Source: Akkermansia massiliensis (GTDB lineage: Bacteria > Verrucomicrobiota > Verrucomicrobiia > Verrucomicrobiales > Akkermansiaceae). From it: DNA of 64,000 nucleotides. The notes under the pieces are model-generated. The model did not search any database and was not told the origin of the DNA. It saw only the letters and a list, made by a program, of their open reading frames with translations. Of this stretch, positions 1 through 8,140 are shown one piece after another. Made by a program: the position numbers and the translations under genes. Where the stretch lies: NCBI RefSeq assembly GCF_023516715.1, contig NZ_JAMGSI010000001.1, forward strand, positions 558,001-622,000, written 5' to 3'. Position 1 is the stretch's first letter; every line of letters starts with the position of its first letter.

Positions 1-512
1 GCTGTTATTCCCCGGGATTCGATCCGGACCGGGATCTGGAGGAAGTGGGCATCGCCAACCAGACCACCATGCTGAAGACGGAGACGCAGACGCTCCAGAG
101 GATGGTGAAGGACGCCGTCGTCCAGAGGGACGGGGACGATGATAATTTTTATGTGTTCGACACTATTTGCGGCGCTACCCAGGACCGCCAGGACGCCCTG
201 TACGAGCTGTTGAAGAACCCTCTGGACGTCATGTTCGTGGTGGGCGGCTACAATAGTTCCAACACCACGCACCTGGTGGATATCGCCAAGGAGCATGTGC
301 CCACGTATTTCATTGAATCCGCAGAAAGCATCAAATCCATCCAGTACGTGGATGCCTTTGACACGGAAACGCGGGAAGTCCGCCGCATGACCACGGAACC
401 GGTGGTGCAGAATCTGGGCAAATCCCTGAAGGTGGGGATTACGGCGGGCGCTTCATGCCCGGCCAACCTGATTGAGGCCACTATCCTGCGCATTGCAGAA
501 TTGCGCAAGTAG
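1..512 (+). CDS. ispH: 4-hydroxy-3-methylbut-2-enyl diphosphate reductase, C-terminal part (truncated by window edge)
   Basis: IspH is the last enzyme of the MEP isoprenoid pathway and reduces HMBPP to IPP and DMAPP with a [4Fe-4S] cluster. The frame is open from base 3 and its N-terminus lies outside the window, so an internal GTG at 45 should not be taken as the start. The visible part carries the cysteine of the DTICGAT motif, which in E. coli IspH is a cluster ligand, then the substrate-binding NSSNTTHL stretch and a C-terminal GITAGASCP segment. The gene is convergent with the small zinc-ribbon gene, with about 160 bases between the stops and no clear terminator there. The family call is firm. 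Confidence 0.93.
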   Translation, partial: CYSPGFDPDRDLEEVGIANQTTMLKTETQTLQRMVKDAVVQRDGDDDNFYVFDTICGATQDRQDALYELLKNPLDVMFVVGGYNSSNTTHLVDIAKEHVPTYFIESAESIKSIQYVDAFDTETREVRRMTTEPVVQNLGKSLKVGITAGASCPANLIEATILRIAELRK

Positions 513-673
513 CGGCGCGCATCCGGAGCTGGAGGGATGCGGAGAAATGGGCACGCCTTCCACCGGGAAGGCATCTGCCGTTTTTCTCACGAAAACGGAG
601 CGGTGGCCGAACCCGCGGGAGAGGAAAACAGAGAAACAGGAATACGGCGGAAAACGGCGCCGGGCGGGACTCC

Positions 674-895
674 TTAATTTTCCAGGTCTTCCGGGGTGAC
701 GGAACGCTGTTCCCGGGAGGCAAGCAGTACGGCCTGTTCCACGACGTACTCCGTATTGGAGTCGAAACGGTAGGCGTTGCAGTTGGGACACACGGCAGTG
801 GTCAGGGACACGATGGAGCCGCAGGCTTCGCAAACCTTGAAGTCCCCGGGACGGTCAATAATCAGTTTGGCTTTATCCAGGCGGGATTGCTGCAT
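674..895 (-). CDS. small zinc-ribbon protein, 73 aa
   Basis: The product begins MQQSRLDKAKLI and has two cysteine pairs, CEAC and CPNC, 14 residues apart, which is a typical treble-clef or zinc-ribbon arrangement. The rest is hydrophilic with no membrane segment. The function is unknown; such proteins may bind nucleic acid or act as small adaptors. The gene lies just downstream of rpsT on the same strand. Its ATG sits only about 17 bases past the rpsT terminator stem, so it may depend on read-through. A longer open frame extends upstream into rpsT, but that part is compositionally a shadow of the S20 gene, so the ATG at 895 is preferred. Confidence 0.75.
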   Translation of the reverse strand: MQQSRLDKAKLIIDRPGDFKVCEACGSIVSLTTAVCPNCNAYRFDSNTEYVVEQAVLLASREQRSVTPEDLEN

Positions 896-902
896 GGGAG
901 GG

Positions 903-941
903 GAAAATAAAACAAGCCGCTCAGCAGAACAGAGCGGCTTG
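903..941 (-). terminator. Rho-independent terminator of rpsT
   Basis: A perfect 10-bp stem, CAAGCCGCTC (913-922) with GAGCGGCTTG (932-941), encloses a 9-base loop. On the minus strand it is followed by TTTTATTTT. It lies between rpsT and the zinc-ribbon gene. Confidence 0.85.
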
Positions 942-974
942 CCATAAAGATCGTCAGAAAACCGAAGTGAAAAC

Positions 975-1238
975 TCAGGCGATTTTTGCGATGGCCTTGG
1001 CGGCCTTGCTCTTGTAGTTGGCGGCGCGGTTGGCGGGAATGGTGCCCACCTTGGCGGCCTTGTCAACGGCGGAGGAGAAAGTGTTATAGGCAACGGCAGC
1101 GGCTTCCTTGTCAGACGTTTCCACCGCAGTGGCAATCTTCTTGCGGAGGGTCTTCAGCTTGGAGGACACAGCGCGGTTGCGGGCGGTGCGGGTTTCTGTC
1201 TGACGGATGCGCTTGAGTGCGGATTTGGTATTGGCCAT
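975..1238 (-). CDS. rpsT: 30S ribosomal protein S20
   Basis: The protein starts MANTKSALKRIRQTETR and is 87 aa, very basic and helical, which matches bacterial S20 in length and N-terminal signature. S20 binds 16S rRNA early in 30S assembly. The gene has its own promoter just upstream and a strong terminator just downstream, so it is probably mostly monocistronic, with possible leakage into the zinc-ribbon gene. Confidence 0.97.
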   Translation of the reverse strand: MANTKSALKRIRQTETRTARNRAVSSKLKTLRKKIATAVETSDKEAAAVAYNTFSSAVDKAAKVGTIPANRAANYKSKAAKAIAKIA

Positions 1239-1278
1239 GTTTTAAAAGAGGTTCGGTTTCCGTTTCGAGGTGGCAGAA

Positions 1279-1306
1279 ACATTAGAATAACAGGACAAAA
1301 TGTCAA
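1279..1306 (-). promoter_or_regulatory. sigma70-type promoter of rpsT
   Basis: Reading the minus strand, TTGACA (plus 1301-1306) is followed after 16 bases by TAATGT (plus 1279-1284), about 40 bases upstream of the rpsT ATG. This is close to the bacterial consensus, and the position suits a ribosomal protein gene. Confidence 0.65.
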
Positions 1307-1399
1307 GCTCTTGATATATTTTTTAAGGCATTCCTCCTAAGCGCGGGCAGACTGCGGGCTTTACCGGAAAAAGGGTTTGTGGCATCCTGTGCCTCCGTT

Positions 1400-2008
1400 A
1401 TGAAGAAACGCGTGGATTTGCCTGAAAAAAAATATGAAGGATATATTTTTGATCTGGACGGCACCCTGGTGGACAGCATGCCGCTCCATTACAAGGCATG
1501 GCGCAAGGCCCTGGCCCGTGCGGGGGCGCCGGACCGCGTGTTCCTGGCGGATGAATTTTATTCCTGCGGCGGTAAATCCGCCAACGACGTGGTGCGTTTT
1601 CTGAATGAACGGTACGGCATGCACATGGATGCTGCTTCTACCGCTGCGGACAAGCGCCGAATTTATCTGGAAATGCTGGAAGAGGAGGGCATGCAGCCCA
1701 TCCGGGAGGTGGTGGAATTCGTGCATTCCCTGGGAGACGCCCCCAAGGCGATCGCCACGGGAAGCGCCATGCCGGGAGCGTCCCGGACGCTGGCCGCCGC
1801 CGGACTTTCAGGTCTCTTTGACGTGATTCTGACGCCGGATGAAGTGGAGCATGGCAAGCCTGCGCCGGACATGTTCCTGAAAGCGGCGGAACTTCTGGGG
1901 GCATCCCCGGACCGCTGCGTGGTTTTTGAAGACGCGGAACCCGGCATGGAGGCCGCCGCAGCCGCCGGAATGGACTGCGTGCACGTCCGCCGCGCGTCCC
2001 TGGCCTGA
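1400..2008 (+). CDS. HAD-superfamily phosphatase / beta-phosphoglucomutase-like
   Basis: A cytosolic HAD hydrolase of about 202 aa. Motif I, FDLDGTLVDS, supplies the nucleophilic and acid/base aspartates near residues 15-17. A small alpha-helical cap follows, then motif II (ATGSA), a lysine in the EHGKPAPDMF motif, and motif IV (FEDAEPG). This layout is that of subfamily I phosphatases acting on small sugar or glycerol phosphates, or of beta-phosphoglucomutases; the substrate cannot be told. An in-frame GTG at 1379 would add seven residues, but the ATG at 1400 starts a normal leader (MKKRVDLPEKK) and is preferred. No operon partner is evident. Confidence 0.85.
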   Translation: MKKRVDLPEKKYEGYIFDLDGTLVDSMPLHYKAWRKALARAGAPDRVFLADEFYSCGGKSANDVVRFLNERYGMHMDAASTAADKRRIYLEMLEEEGMQPIREVVEFVHSLGDAPKAIATGSAMPGASRTLAAAGLSGLFDVILTPDEVEHGKPAPDMFLKAAELLGASPDRCVVFEDAEPGMEAAAAAGMDCVHVRRASLA

Positions 2009-2159
2009 TTCCCTCTCCAGCGGCTTCCGCAGAGGGGCGCTTTCCGGCCTTCCCCTCCTCCCGGGATGCACGCCTGCATTTTAATGAAAAGGCTTCACAT
2101 TACGCCCGGAATGCGCTAGAACCTTTTTTCCTATTGAACAAATAAAATATTATTTGCAC

Positions 2160-4013
2160 ATGAGCACAAACGACAAAACATCATCCGCCCCGACGAAAAC
2201 CCGCATGACAGGAGCCGAAGTGCTCGTGGAATGCCTCGTGCGTGAAGGTGTAGACGTCGTCTTTGCCTATCCCGGCGGCGCCAGCATGCCGATTCACCAG
2301 GCCCTGAGCCATCAGCCCAAAATCCGGACCATCCTGCCCCGCCACGAACAGGGCGGCGCGTTCGGCGCGGAAGGCTACGGCCGCGTTACGGGCAAGGTGG
2401 GCGTCTGCATCTCCACTTCCGGCCCTGGCGCCACCAACATGATCACCTCCATTGCGGACGCCTATCTGGACTCCACTCCGCTGGTGGCGATTACGGCGCA
2501 GGTCATGCGTTCCCTGATCGGCCGCGGCGCCTTCCAGGAGACGGACGTGTTCGGCATGACCGCCCCCATCGTGAAGCACAGCTATCTGGTGACGGAACCG
2601 GAAGAACTGCCCCGCATCATCAAGGAAGCCTTTTACATCGCCTCCACGGGCCGTCCCGGCCCGGTGGTGATTGACATGCCCAAGGACGTGCAGGAAGCCG
2701 TGTTTGCGCCGGACTTCGACATGGAGATGGACCTCCCCGGCTACAACCCCGTGCTGCCCGTTCCCACGGAAAAGCTGGAAGAACTCATTCCGCTGATTGA
2801 AGGCGCCAGCCGTCCCGTCATTTACGCCGGCGGCGGCATCATCTCCGCGGAAGCCTCCGCGGACCTGCTGGAATTTGCGGAACGCTCCCAGATTCCCGTG
2901 GCGACCACCCTGATGGGCATAGGAGCCATGCCGGAGACCCACCCTCTTTCCCTGCGCTGGCTGGGCATGCACGGAGCCGTGTTTGCGAACAACGCCGTGA
3001 ATGAAGCGGACCTGGTGATCGCCCTGGGCGCCCGGTTTGACGACCGCGTGACCGGCGCCGTCAACATGTTCTGCCCGGACTCCACCATCGTCCACATTGA
3101 CATTGACGCCAGCGAGATCAACAAAAACAAGAAGGTGGCGCACCCCATCCGCGCGAACGTGAAGGACGCCCTCCAGGTTCTCAACGCCGCTCTGGCCGCT
3201 CAAGGCTGGGAACGCAAATCCTCCGGCTTTACCCGCACTCCGGAATGGTTCGGAGTGATTGAAGACTGGAAGAAGCAGTACCCCTTCTCCTATGAAGACC
3301 GCAAGGGCTATATCTCCCCGCAGGCCGTCATTGAGGAACTCTACCGCCAGACGGCGGACAAGGATCCCATCATCTGCACGGGCGTGGGCCAGCACCAGAT
3401 GTTTGCCGCCCAGTTCTTCAAATTCGACAAGCCCCGTCGTCTGGCTACCTCCGGCGGCCTGGGAACCATGGGCTACGGCCTTCCCGCCGCCATGGGCGTG
3501 TGCCTGGCCTGTCCGGACAAGCTGGTGGTGAACATTGACGGAGACGGCTCCATGCTCATGAACATTCAGGAGCTGGCTACCATTCACGTGGAGCGCCTGC
3601 CTGTCAAATGCATCATCCTGAACAACCAGCACCTGGGCATGGTGGTGCAGTGGGAAGACCTGAAGTATGACTCCAACCGGGCCCAGACCTTCCTGGCGGA
3701 CCCGCACGACAGCTATGACCCCACCCACAAGACGGAAGACGTCATCTACCCGAACTACCCGCTCATCTGCGCCGGATTCGGCGTCAAGTGCGAGCGCGTG
3801 CTCCGCATAGAGGAACTTCCGGCGGCCATCACCCGCATGATTGAATCCCCGGAGGCGTACGTGCTGGACGTAATGGTTCCTCACGACGTGCATGTGCTGC
3901 CGATCATCCTGGGCGGCATGAGCTACAAGGACGTGATTCTGGAACGCATTGCCGGGGACGGCTCCGCCAAGAAGGCGTCCGAACTGGGCAAGGAAATTCC
4001 GACGGCCCTGTAA
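2160..4013 (+). CDS. ilvB: acetolactate synthase, large (catalytic) subunit
   Basis: A 617-aa ThDP enzyme that condenses two pyruvates, or pyruvate with 2-ketobutyrate, in branched-chain amino acid synthesis. The ThDP-activating glutamate is in PRHEQGG (Glu63). The central FAD/DHS-like domain follows, and the ThDP/Mg motif starts at IDGDGSMLMN (about residue 459) and closes with ILNN. The length is typical of IlvB/IlvI. The start is placed at ATG 2160; an in-frame TTG lies two codons upstream. No small regulatory subunit (ilvN/ilvH) follows, which is unusual because the two are often adjacent. A strong terminator follows. Confidence 0.93.
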   Translation: MSTNDKTSSAPTKTRMTGAEVLVECLVREGVDVVFAYPGGASMPIHQALSHQPKIRTILPRHEQGGAFGAEGYGRVTGKVGVCISTSGPGATNMITSIADAYLDSTPLVAITAQVMRSLIGRGAFQETDVFGMTAPIVKHSYLVTEPEELPRIIKEAFYIASTGRPGPVVIDMPKDVQEAVFAPDFDMEMDLPGYNPVLPVPTEKLEELIPLIEGASRPVIYAGGGIISAEASADLLEFAERSQIPVATTLMGIGAMPETHPLSLRWLGMHGAVFANNAVNEADLVIALGARFDDRVTGAVNMFCPDSTIVHIDIDASEINKNKKVAHPIRANVKDALQVLNAALAAQGWERKSSGFTRTPEWFGVIEDWKKQYPFSYEDRKGYISPQAVIEELYRQTADKDPIICTGVGQHQMFAAQFFKFDKPRRLATSGGLGTMGYGLPAAMGVCLACPDKLVVNIDGDGSMLMNIQELATIHVERLPVKCIILNNQHLGMVVQWEDLKYDSNRAQTFLADPHDSYDPTHKTEDVIYPNYPLICAGFGVKCERVLRIEELPAAITRMIESPEAYVLDVMVPHDVHVLPIILGGMSYKDVILERIAGDGSAKKASELGKEIPTAL

Positions 4014-4041
4014 GGAATATTCCGTCATTCATTCGTTAACG

Positions 4042-4070
4042 GGAGCCGTCCGCAAGGGCGGCTCCTTTTT
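4042..4070 (+). terminator. Rho-independent terminator of ilvB
   Basis: A 10-bp stem (4042-4051 with 4056-4065, one G-U pair) is closed by a GCAA tetraloop and followed by TTTTT. Confidence 0.85.
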
Positions 4071-4504
4071 AATGGCAGCGGAAACCGGAGGGGAATTCGG
4101 CTTCCGGCAATGGGGAAAACGGCACGCCGCCCGGGAGGCCTGTTGTTTTTGTGTCTCCATGTTGGCGGCTCCGGGGATGCACGGTTCTGTTTGAAGGAAC
4201 ATGGAAGATGTTGCTGGACGCGGCAGAGGGGAACGGCTAGCATCAATGAACCAAGTTGAATGCAAGCCGGACCGGACGCGGCGAAGATGGAATATTACGG
4301 AATAACGCCGCGTCTGATGCCGCCTTGCGCCAACCCCAAGCTCACAGAAAATTCCCGGGAGACCGGCGCTTGCTGCAAGTGATTGGGAAATGGATATTGA
4401 CAAAAGAATCACCTCTTATCGGACCTGACCGTATCCGGCTTCCGCATCAGGTTGGCGCAAACCCCTTGCTGCGCCCTTGATGCTCAACCCGTATCCTTCA
4501 GGCC
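4071..4504 (+). promoter_or_regulatory. CRISPR leader / non-coding region upstream of the array
   Basis: About 430 bases without a convincing gene lie between the ilvB terminator and the first repeat. The array's degenerate repeat is at its far end, so this side should be the leader. A TTGACA hexamer is present at 4397-4402, about 100 bases before the first repeat, without a convincing -10 box. A perfect 11-bp inverted repeat, TTGCGCCAACC (4325-4335) and GGTTGGCGCAA (4450-4460), brackets the promoter-proximal part. No cas gene is present. Confidence 0.5.
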
Positions 4505-5640
4505 GTCGCACCCTCACGGGTGCGTGGATTGAAACAAGAGTCGGATGCCATGGCCCTGGTCAGCGACACGTCGCACCCTCACGGGTGCGTGGATTGAAAC
4601 TTATGTTGTTGATGACAACATGCAGGAGCGGAATGTCGCACCCTCACGGGTGCGTGGATTGAAACTTTGCTACGATGGCGACGCCGCCGGGACAATAGGT
4701 CGCACCCTCACGGGTGCGTGGATTGAAACGTGGTCTTTGAACAAATGACGGGCGAAGAAATTGGTCGCACCCTCACGGGTGCGTGGATTGAAACATTTTT
4801 TCTCTTGCGTTACTATAAATTTTATAGTGTCGCACCCTCACGGGTGCGTGGATTGAAACCATCTCCAGAAGCCCATAGGAAATAAACTGGGCGTCGCACC
4901 CTCACGGGTGCGTGGATTGAAACGACCATTCGCAGGCTGAACCGGCCCAAAACCTGCGTCGCACCCTCACGGGTGCGTGGATTGAAACCGTCACCTCGCC
5001 GGAGAGTCCCAGCTCTTTTGCCGTCGCACCCTCACGGGTGCGTGGATTGAAACTTCTGGGTGGCCGTAAGCTCGGAAACCTCTATTGGTCGCACCCTCAC
5101 GGGTGCGTGGATTGAAACTTCAAGGTTCGAATATGGGTCTCCGTTTTCAGGAGTCGCACCCTCACGGGTGCGTGGATTGAAACTAAAAACTTTTACATAC
5201 TTTTTTTATCGACATTTTGTCGCACCCTCACGGGTGCGTGGATTGAAACTCTTCACGACACCCGGGGGGTCCGCCCCCGCGTAGGTCGCACCCTCACGGG
5301 TGCGTGGATTGAAACCCGTTCCTTCTGAAGCGCATCCGAGTGACGGAAGGTCGCACCCTCACGGGTGCGTGGATTGAAACCAGCTCCTTGATTCTGGTCT
5401 CCTGTTGGGCGACCGTCGCACCCTCACGGGTGCGTGGATTGAAACAGAGTTAAACCCCTTCAGGCCGCCGGAACCCTTGGTCGCACCCTCACGGGTGCGT
5501 GGATTGAAACTCGTCAACTCCGCTCTTTGTAACGCGGCCAAGGAGTCGCACCCTCACGGGTGCGTGGATTGAAACCCGGGAGCCAAGACAAAGCGGCTTG
5601 TCCATGTCAGTCGCACCCTCACGGGGTGCGTAGAATGAAT
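4505..5640 (+). CRISPR. CRISPR array, 18 repeats and 17 spacers, type I-C-like repeat
   Basis: A 31-base repeat begins GTCGCACCCTCACGGGTGCG and ends TGGATTGAAAC. Copies start at 4505, 4570, 4635, 4699, 4764, 4829, 4893, 4958, 5023, 5088, 5153, 5219, 5285, 5350, 5415, 5480, 5545 and 5610. Spacers are 33-35 bases. The internal palindrome (CGCACCC with GGGTGCG) and the ATTGAAAC tail are typical of subtype I-C repeats. The last copy (5610) has an extra G and a changed 3' end, marking the leader-distal end, so transcription should run on the plus strand. All spacers appear different from one another. No cas1/2/3/5/7/8 gene lies within the window on either side. Confidence 0.97.
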
Positions 5641-5688
5641 AGTGCAGTTGTTTTTAATGATGTCTGCATGGTAAGGGAGGTGATTATT

Positions 5689-5877
5689 ATGATAAATGGT
5701 TATTTATTGAATATTCTTTTAAGGAGGATTTTTATGTTGGGGAGGACGCCGGATGAACAACTTTCCGGATGGTTTATTATGGTTTCCGGACAGCCTGTCC
5801 GGAAAAGGGAAGCAGGCAAGCGGTGCATTTCCTGCGGCATGGGATTTTTTTCCGCGTTCACAGTTTGTGATGGATGA
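5689..5877 (+). CDS. small ORF (62 aa, or 47 aa from ATG 5734) overlapping the Sel1 gene start
   Basis: This frame has two in-frame ATGs, each behind a strong Shine-Dalgarno sequence: AGGGAGG before ATG 5689 and AAGGAGG before ATG 5734. The peptide starts MINGYLLNILLRR, is basic, and has a CISC pair near its C-terminus. Its stop codon overlaps the ATG at 5870 of the Sel1-repeat protein by eight bases. This could be a translationally coupled leader peptide or a small gene; I recognise no family. The DNA is more AT-rich than its neighbours and lies directly after the CRISPR array. Confidence 0.4.
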   Translation: MINGYLLNILLRRIFMLGRTPDEQLSGWFIMVSGQPVRKREAGKRCISCGMGFFSAFTVCDG

Positions 5878-6565
5878 AGCCGGAGCAATCCAATATAAAG
5901 ATAAGATGCATATAGACTGGTTGAATGATTTTTTGGAATGGACGCCTATTTTGCTGATGGTGCTGGTAGCGGTCGTTTTTCTGGTGGCGCTGAAATGGAG
6001 AAGCGGCAGGATGAAGAAGTTTCTGGAGGAGTGGAAACGTAAGATCGTCCGGCAGGCGGAAGCCGGGAATCCCTCCGCCCAGTTCCGTCTGGGGCGCATT
6101 TACCAGGAGGGGGACGGCGTGGAGAAGGACCCGGACCGGGCGGAGGATTGGTTTCACAGGGCGTTGCCCGGGTTGAAGCAGAAGGCGGATGCGGGAGATG
6201 CGGATGCCGCCTTTGACCTGTATGATTGTTTTCATGAAGGTCTGGGCGCGGAGAAGAGCGATACGCAGGCCCTGCACTGGCTGCAGCTTGCAGCGGAGCA
6301 GGGCAAGCCGGAGGCCATGTTTGACCTGGCCCTGGAGTACCGGGAAGGCGGCCTGGTGGAGAAGAATGAGGATTTGTTCATGTACTGGCTGCGTAAGGCT
6401 GCGGAAGCGGACGAGAGGGACGCCCAGTACCTGCTGGCCGCCTGTTATGAACACGGCAATGGAGTTCCGCAGGATTTGAATCTTGCACGGGAATGGTATG
6501 ACCGCGCGGCGGAAGGAAAGGATTCCGGTACGGAGGAGGATCCGGAGCGCGCACAGGGGAAATAG
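5870..6565 (+). CDS. membrane-anchored Sel1-like repeat protein
   Basis: From ATG 5870 the product has 231 aa: a short N-terminal segment, one transmembrane helix (about residues 25-46, WTPILLMVLVAVVFLVAL), a basic stretch, and then about four Sel1 (TPR-like) repeats. These repeats carry the usual A-x-x-x-L-G/A-x-x-Y-x-x-G pattern followed by A-x-x-W. Sel1 repeats mediate protein-protein contacts, so this is likely an inner-membrane scaffold; the partner is unknown. The frame is also open upstream to ATG 5753, which follows a GGGGAGG sequence, and ATG 5906 is a third option just before the helix. The 5870 start would be coupled to the small upstream ORF. Confidence 0.7.
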   Translation: MDEAGAIQYKDKMHIDWLNDFLEWTPILLMVLVAVVFLVALKWRSGRMKKFLEEWKRKIVRQAEAGNPSAQFRLGRIYQEGDGVEKDPDRAEDWFHRALPGLKQKADAGDADAAFDLYDCFHEGLGAEKSDTQALHWLQLAAEQGKPEAMFDLALEYREGGLVEKNEDLFMYWLRKAAEADERDAQYLLAACYEHGNGVPQDLNLAREWYDRAAEGKDSGTEEDPERAQGK

Positions 6566-6625
6566 GAGGCGGCGAGCCTCTTTCGGCTGGACAAATGGGG
6601 AAGCGGGCGACACTCTAGGCGTTTC

Positions 6626-7522
6626 ATGGAGGGCATACGCTATTACAACCGCTACACGGGCAGGGAAGAACGGGAACAGGTGCTGGGGGAGAAGTACCTG
6701 CAATGGATTTACGGCACTTCCACAGGCCGGGCTGCACTGCATGTCCTGATCAAGCGCGGCGTTTTTTCCCGTCTGCTGGGGTGGTTGAAGAACCGTTCTT
6801 CCAGCGCGCGGTCCATCCCCTCTTTTGTGGAGGAGTACGGCATCAATATGGAGGATTCCCTCAAGGGGATGGGAGAGTTCAAGCATTTCAACGATTTTTT
6901 CTACCGCCGCCTGAAACCGGGAGCTCGCCCTCTGGCCGGTGGGGAGGATACGGCCGTTTTTCCCGCGGATGCCCGGCACATGGGCTGGGAACGCGCTGAC
7001 CGAATCAAGAGCGTTTTCGTGAAGGGGCAGAGTTTTGACCTGCCCGCCCTTATGGGGAGTGAAGCGCTGGCCGGACGGTATGCGGAAGGCGCCGTCGTTT
7101 TGTCGCGCCTGTGCCCCACGGATTACCACCGTTTTCATTTTCCGGTGTCCGGGGTGCCCGGCCCGTGGACGAGGCTGGGCGGTCCGCTGGCGAGCGTGTC
7201 TCCGTACTGCCTGCGCCGCCGGCTGGCGTGGCTATGGACTAATAAAAGGAATTTGACCCTGATCCGGTCGGAGTTGTGGGGAGAGGTCGCCATGCTGGAG
7301 GTGGGCGCCACCGGGGTGGGGCTGATTGAGGAGACGTATGTTCCGGACGTTCCCGCCGCAAGAGGGGGGGAGAAGGGGTATTTTGCCTTTGGAGGCTCCA
7401 CGGTGATGTGCTTTTTTGAACCGGGCAGAATACGCCTGGCTCCCGACCTGCTGGAAAAGACGGCGGAAGGCATGGAGTTGTTTGCCCGTCAGGGAGATAT
7501 GATGGGCGTCTCTGCGGAGTAG
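6626..7522 (+). CDS. psd: phosphatidylserine decarboxylase proenzyme
   Basis: A 298-aa protein with the C-terminal self-cleavage motif FGGST (residues 255-259). The serine becomes the pyruvoyl group that decarboxylates phosphatidylserine to phosphatidylethanolamine at the inner membrane. TDYHRFHFP contains the conserved histidines of the family, and the N-terminal half (FNDFFYRRL, PGARP) fits the larger Psd class. The GGST form of the cleavage site differs from the LGST of E. coli but is known in this family. No phosphatidylserine synthase gene is adjacent. It starts 60 bases after the Sel1 gene and could be co-transcribed with it. Confidence 0.93.
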   Translation: MEGIRYYNRYTGREEREQVLGEKYLQWIYGTSTGRAALHVLIKRGVFSRLLGWLKNRSSSARSIPSFVEEYGINMEDSLKGMGEFKHFNDFFYRRLKPGARPLAGGEDTAVFPADARHMGWERADRIKSVFVKGQSFDLPALMGSEALAGRYAEGAVVLSRLCPTDYHRFHFPVSGVPGPWTRLGGPLASVSPYCLRRRLAWLWTNKRNLTLIRSELWGEVAMLEVGATGVGLIEETYVPDVPAARGGEKGYFAFGGSTVMCFFEPGRIRLAPDLLEKTAEGMELFARQGDMMGVSAE

Positions 7523-7554
7523 CTGCGGTCCGGGAAGGGGTGCGGCCATGATGT

Positions 7555-7575
7555 CTCCGGATTATGAATCCGGAG
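7555..7575 (+). terminator. hairpin downstream of psd
   Basis: A perfect 9-bp stem, CTCCGGATT and AATCCGGAG, with a 3-base loop lies 32 bases after the psd stop. No T-run follows, so termination is possible but not certain. Confidence 0.35.
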
Positions 7576-7690
7576 TCAAGCTTACAAAATTGAAAGAAAA
7601 AGGTTTTGGAGAATTTGAGCTTGTCCATATCATGGGAATTGTCAGAGGGTGTTCCTGATGTAATGGGCTTTCTTTTCGTTCCAGTAATGG

Positions 7691-7800
7691 TTAATAACCG
7701 TCTTTACGCTTCGGCGGCGCCCTCCATCAGGGCGGGAGGCCCTGGCTCCCGGGAGATATGCGGCTGTGAAAGGGGACGGTGGAAGTGTGGATGGATTGTG
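7691..7800. repeat. diverged direct repeat, copy A
   Basis: This copy matches 7885-8000 almost without gaps. Shared blocks include TTAATA, CCGTC, TCCATCAG, GGGAGG, CCTGG, GATATGCGGC and GATGGA in the same order. Identity looks like roughly 70-75 percent by eye. No gene is convincing in it. The whole 7523-8140 gap between psd and the PEP-CTERM gene otherwise holds only the 7555 hairpin. Confidence 0.6.
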
Positions 7801-7884
7801 GCTTTGCGGCACTGGCGCCTGAAAGCGGCAGAGTTCCTGCTTTTCGTTGTTGAAACTCTTTCTGGAGCATAGCGGAAGTTTTTT

Positions 7885-8000
7885 TTAATAGCCGTCACTG
7901 CATTCCGGTGAGGGCATCCATCAGAGCCGGGAGGTCCTGGACTACCAGACGATATGCGGCCGTAAAAAGTGAATGTGGGAAATGTTGATGGAATGTCCAT
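7885..8000. repeat. diverged direct repeat, copy B
   Basis: Second copy, 194 bases downstream of copy A. On the minus strand it contains a short peptide-like frame (QDLPALMDALTGMQ) that copy A breaks with small indels. This could be the decayed tail of a duplicated gene. Confidence 0.6.
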
Positions 8001-8140
8001 TTGGAGTTTTTTCCAGCCAAGCCGGAGCCTGGAGAAAGACAGCTTTTCCGGATTGTAGAATCTTTAACGGATTCATAATCCGCTATTTCCTTGGGCAACG
8101 GGTTCCATTCCGTATTTCACCCATTAATAAGAATAAATTT

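Noticed and set aside
2181-4028. 615-codon open frame on the minus strand opposite ilvB
   Set aside because: Composition-driven shadow; the plus strand carries all acetolactate synthase motifs.
4477-5877. Open frames running through the CRISPR repeats
   Set aside because: They encode the same repeat peptides again and again and arise only because the repeat lacks stops in that frame.
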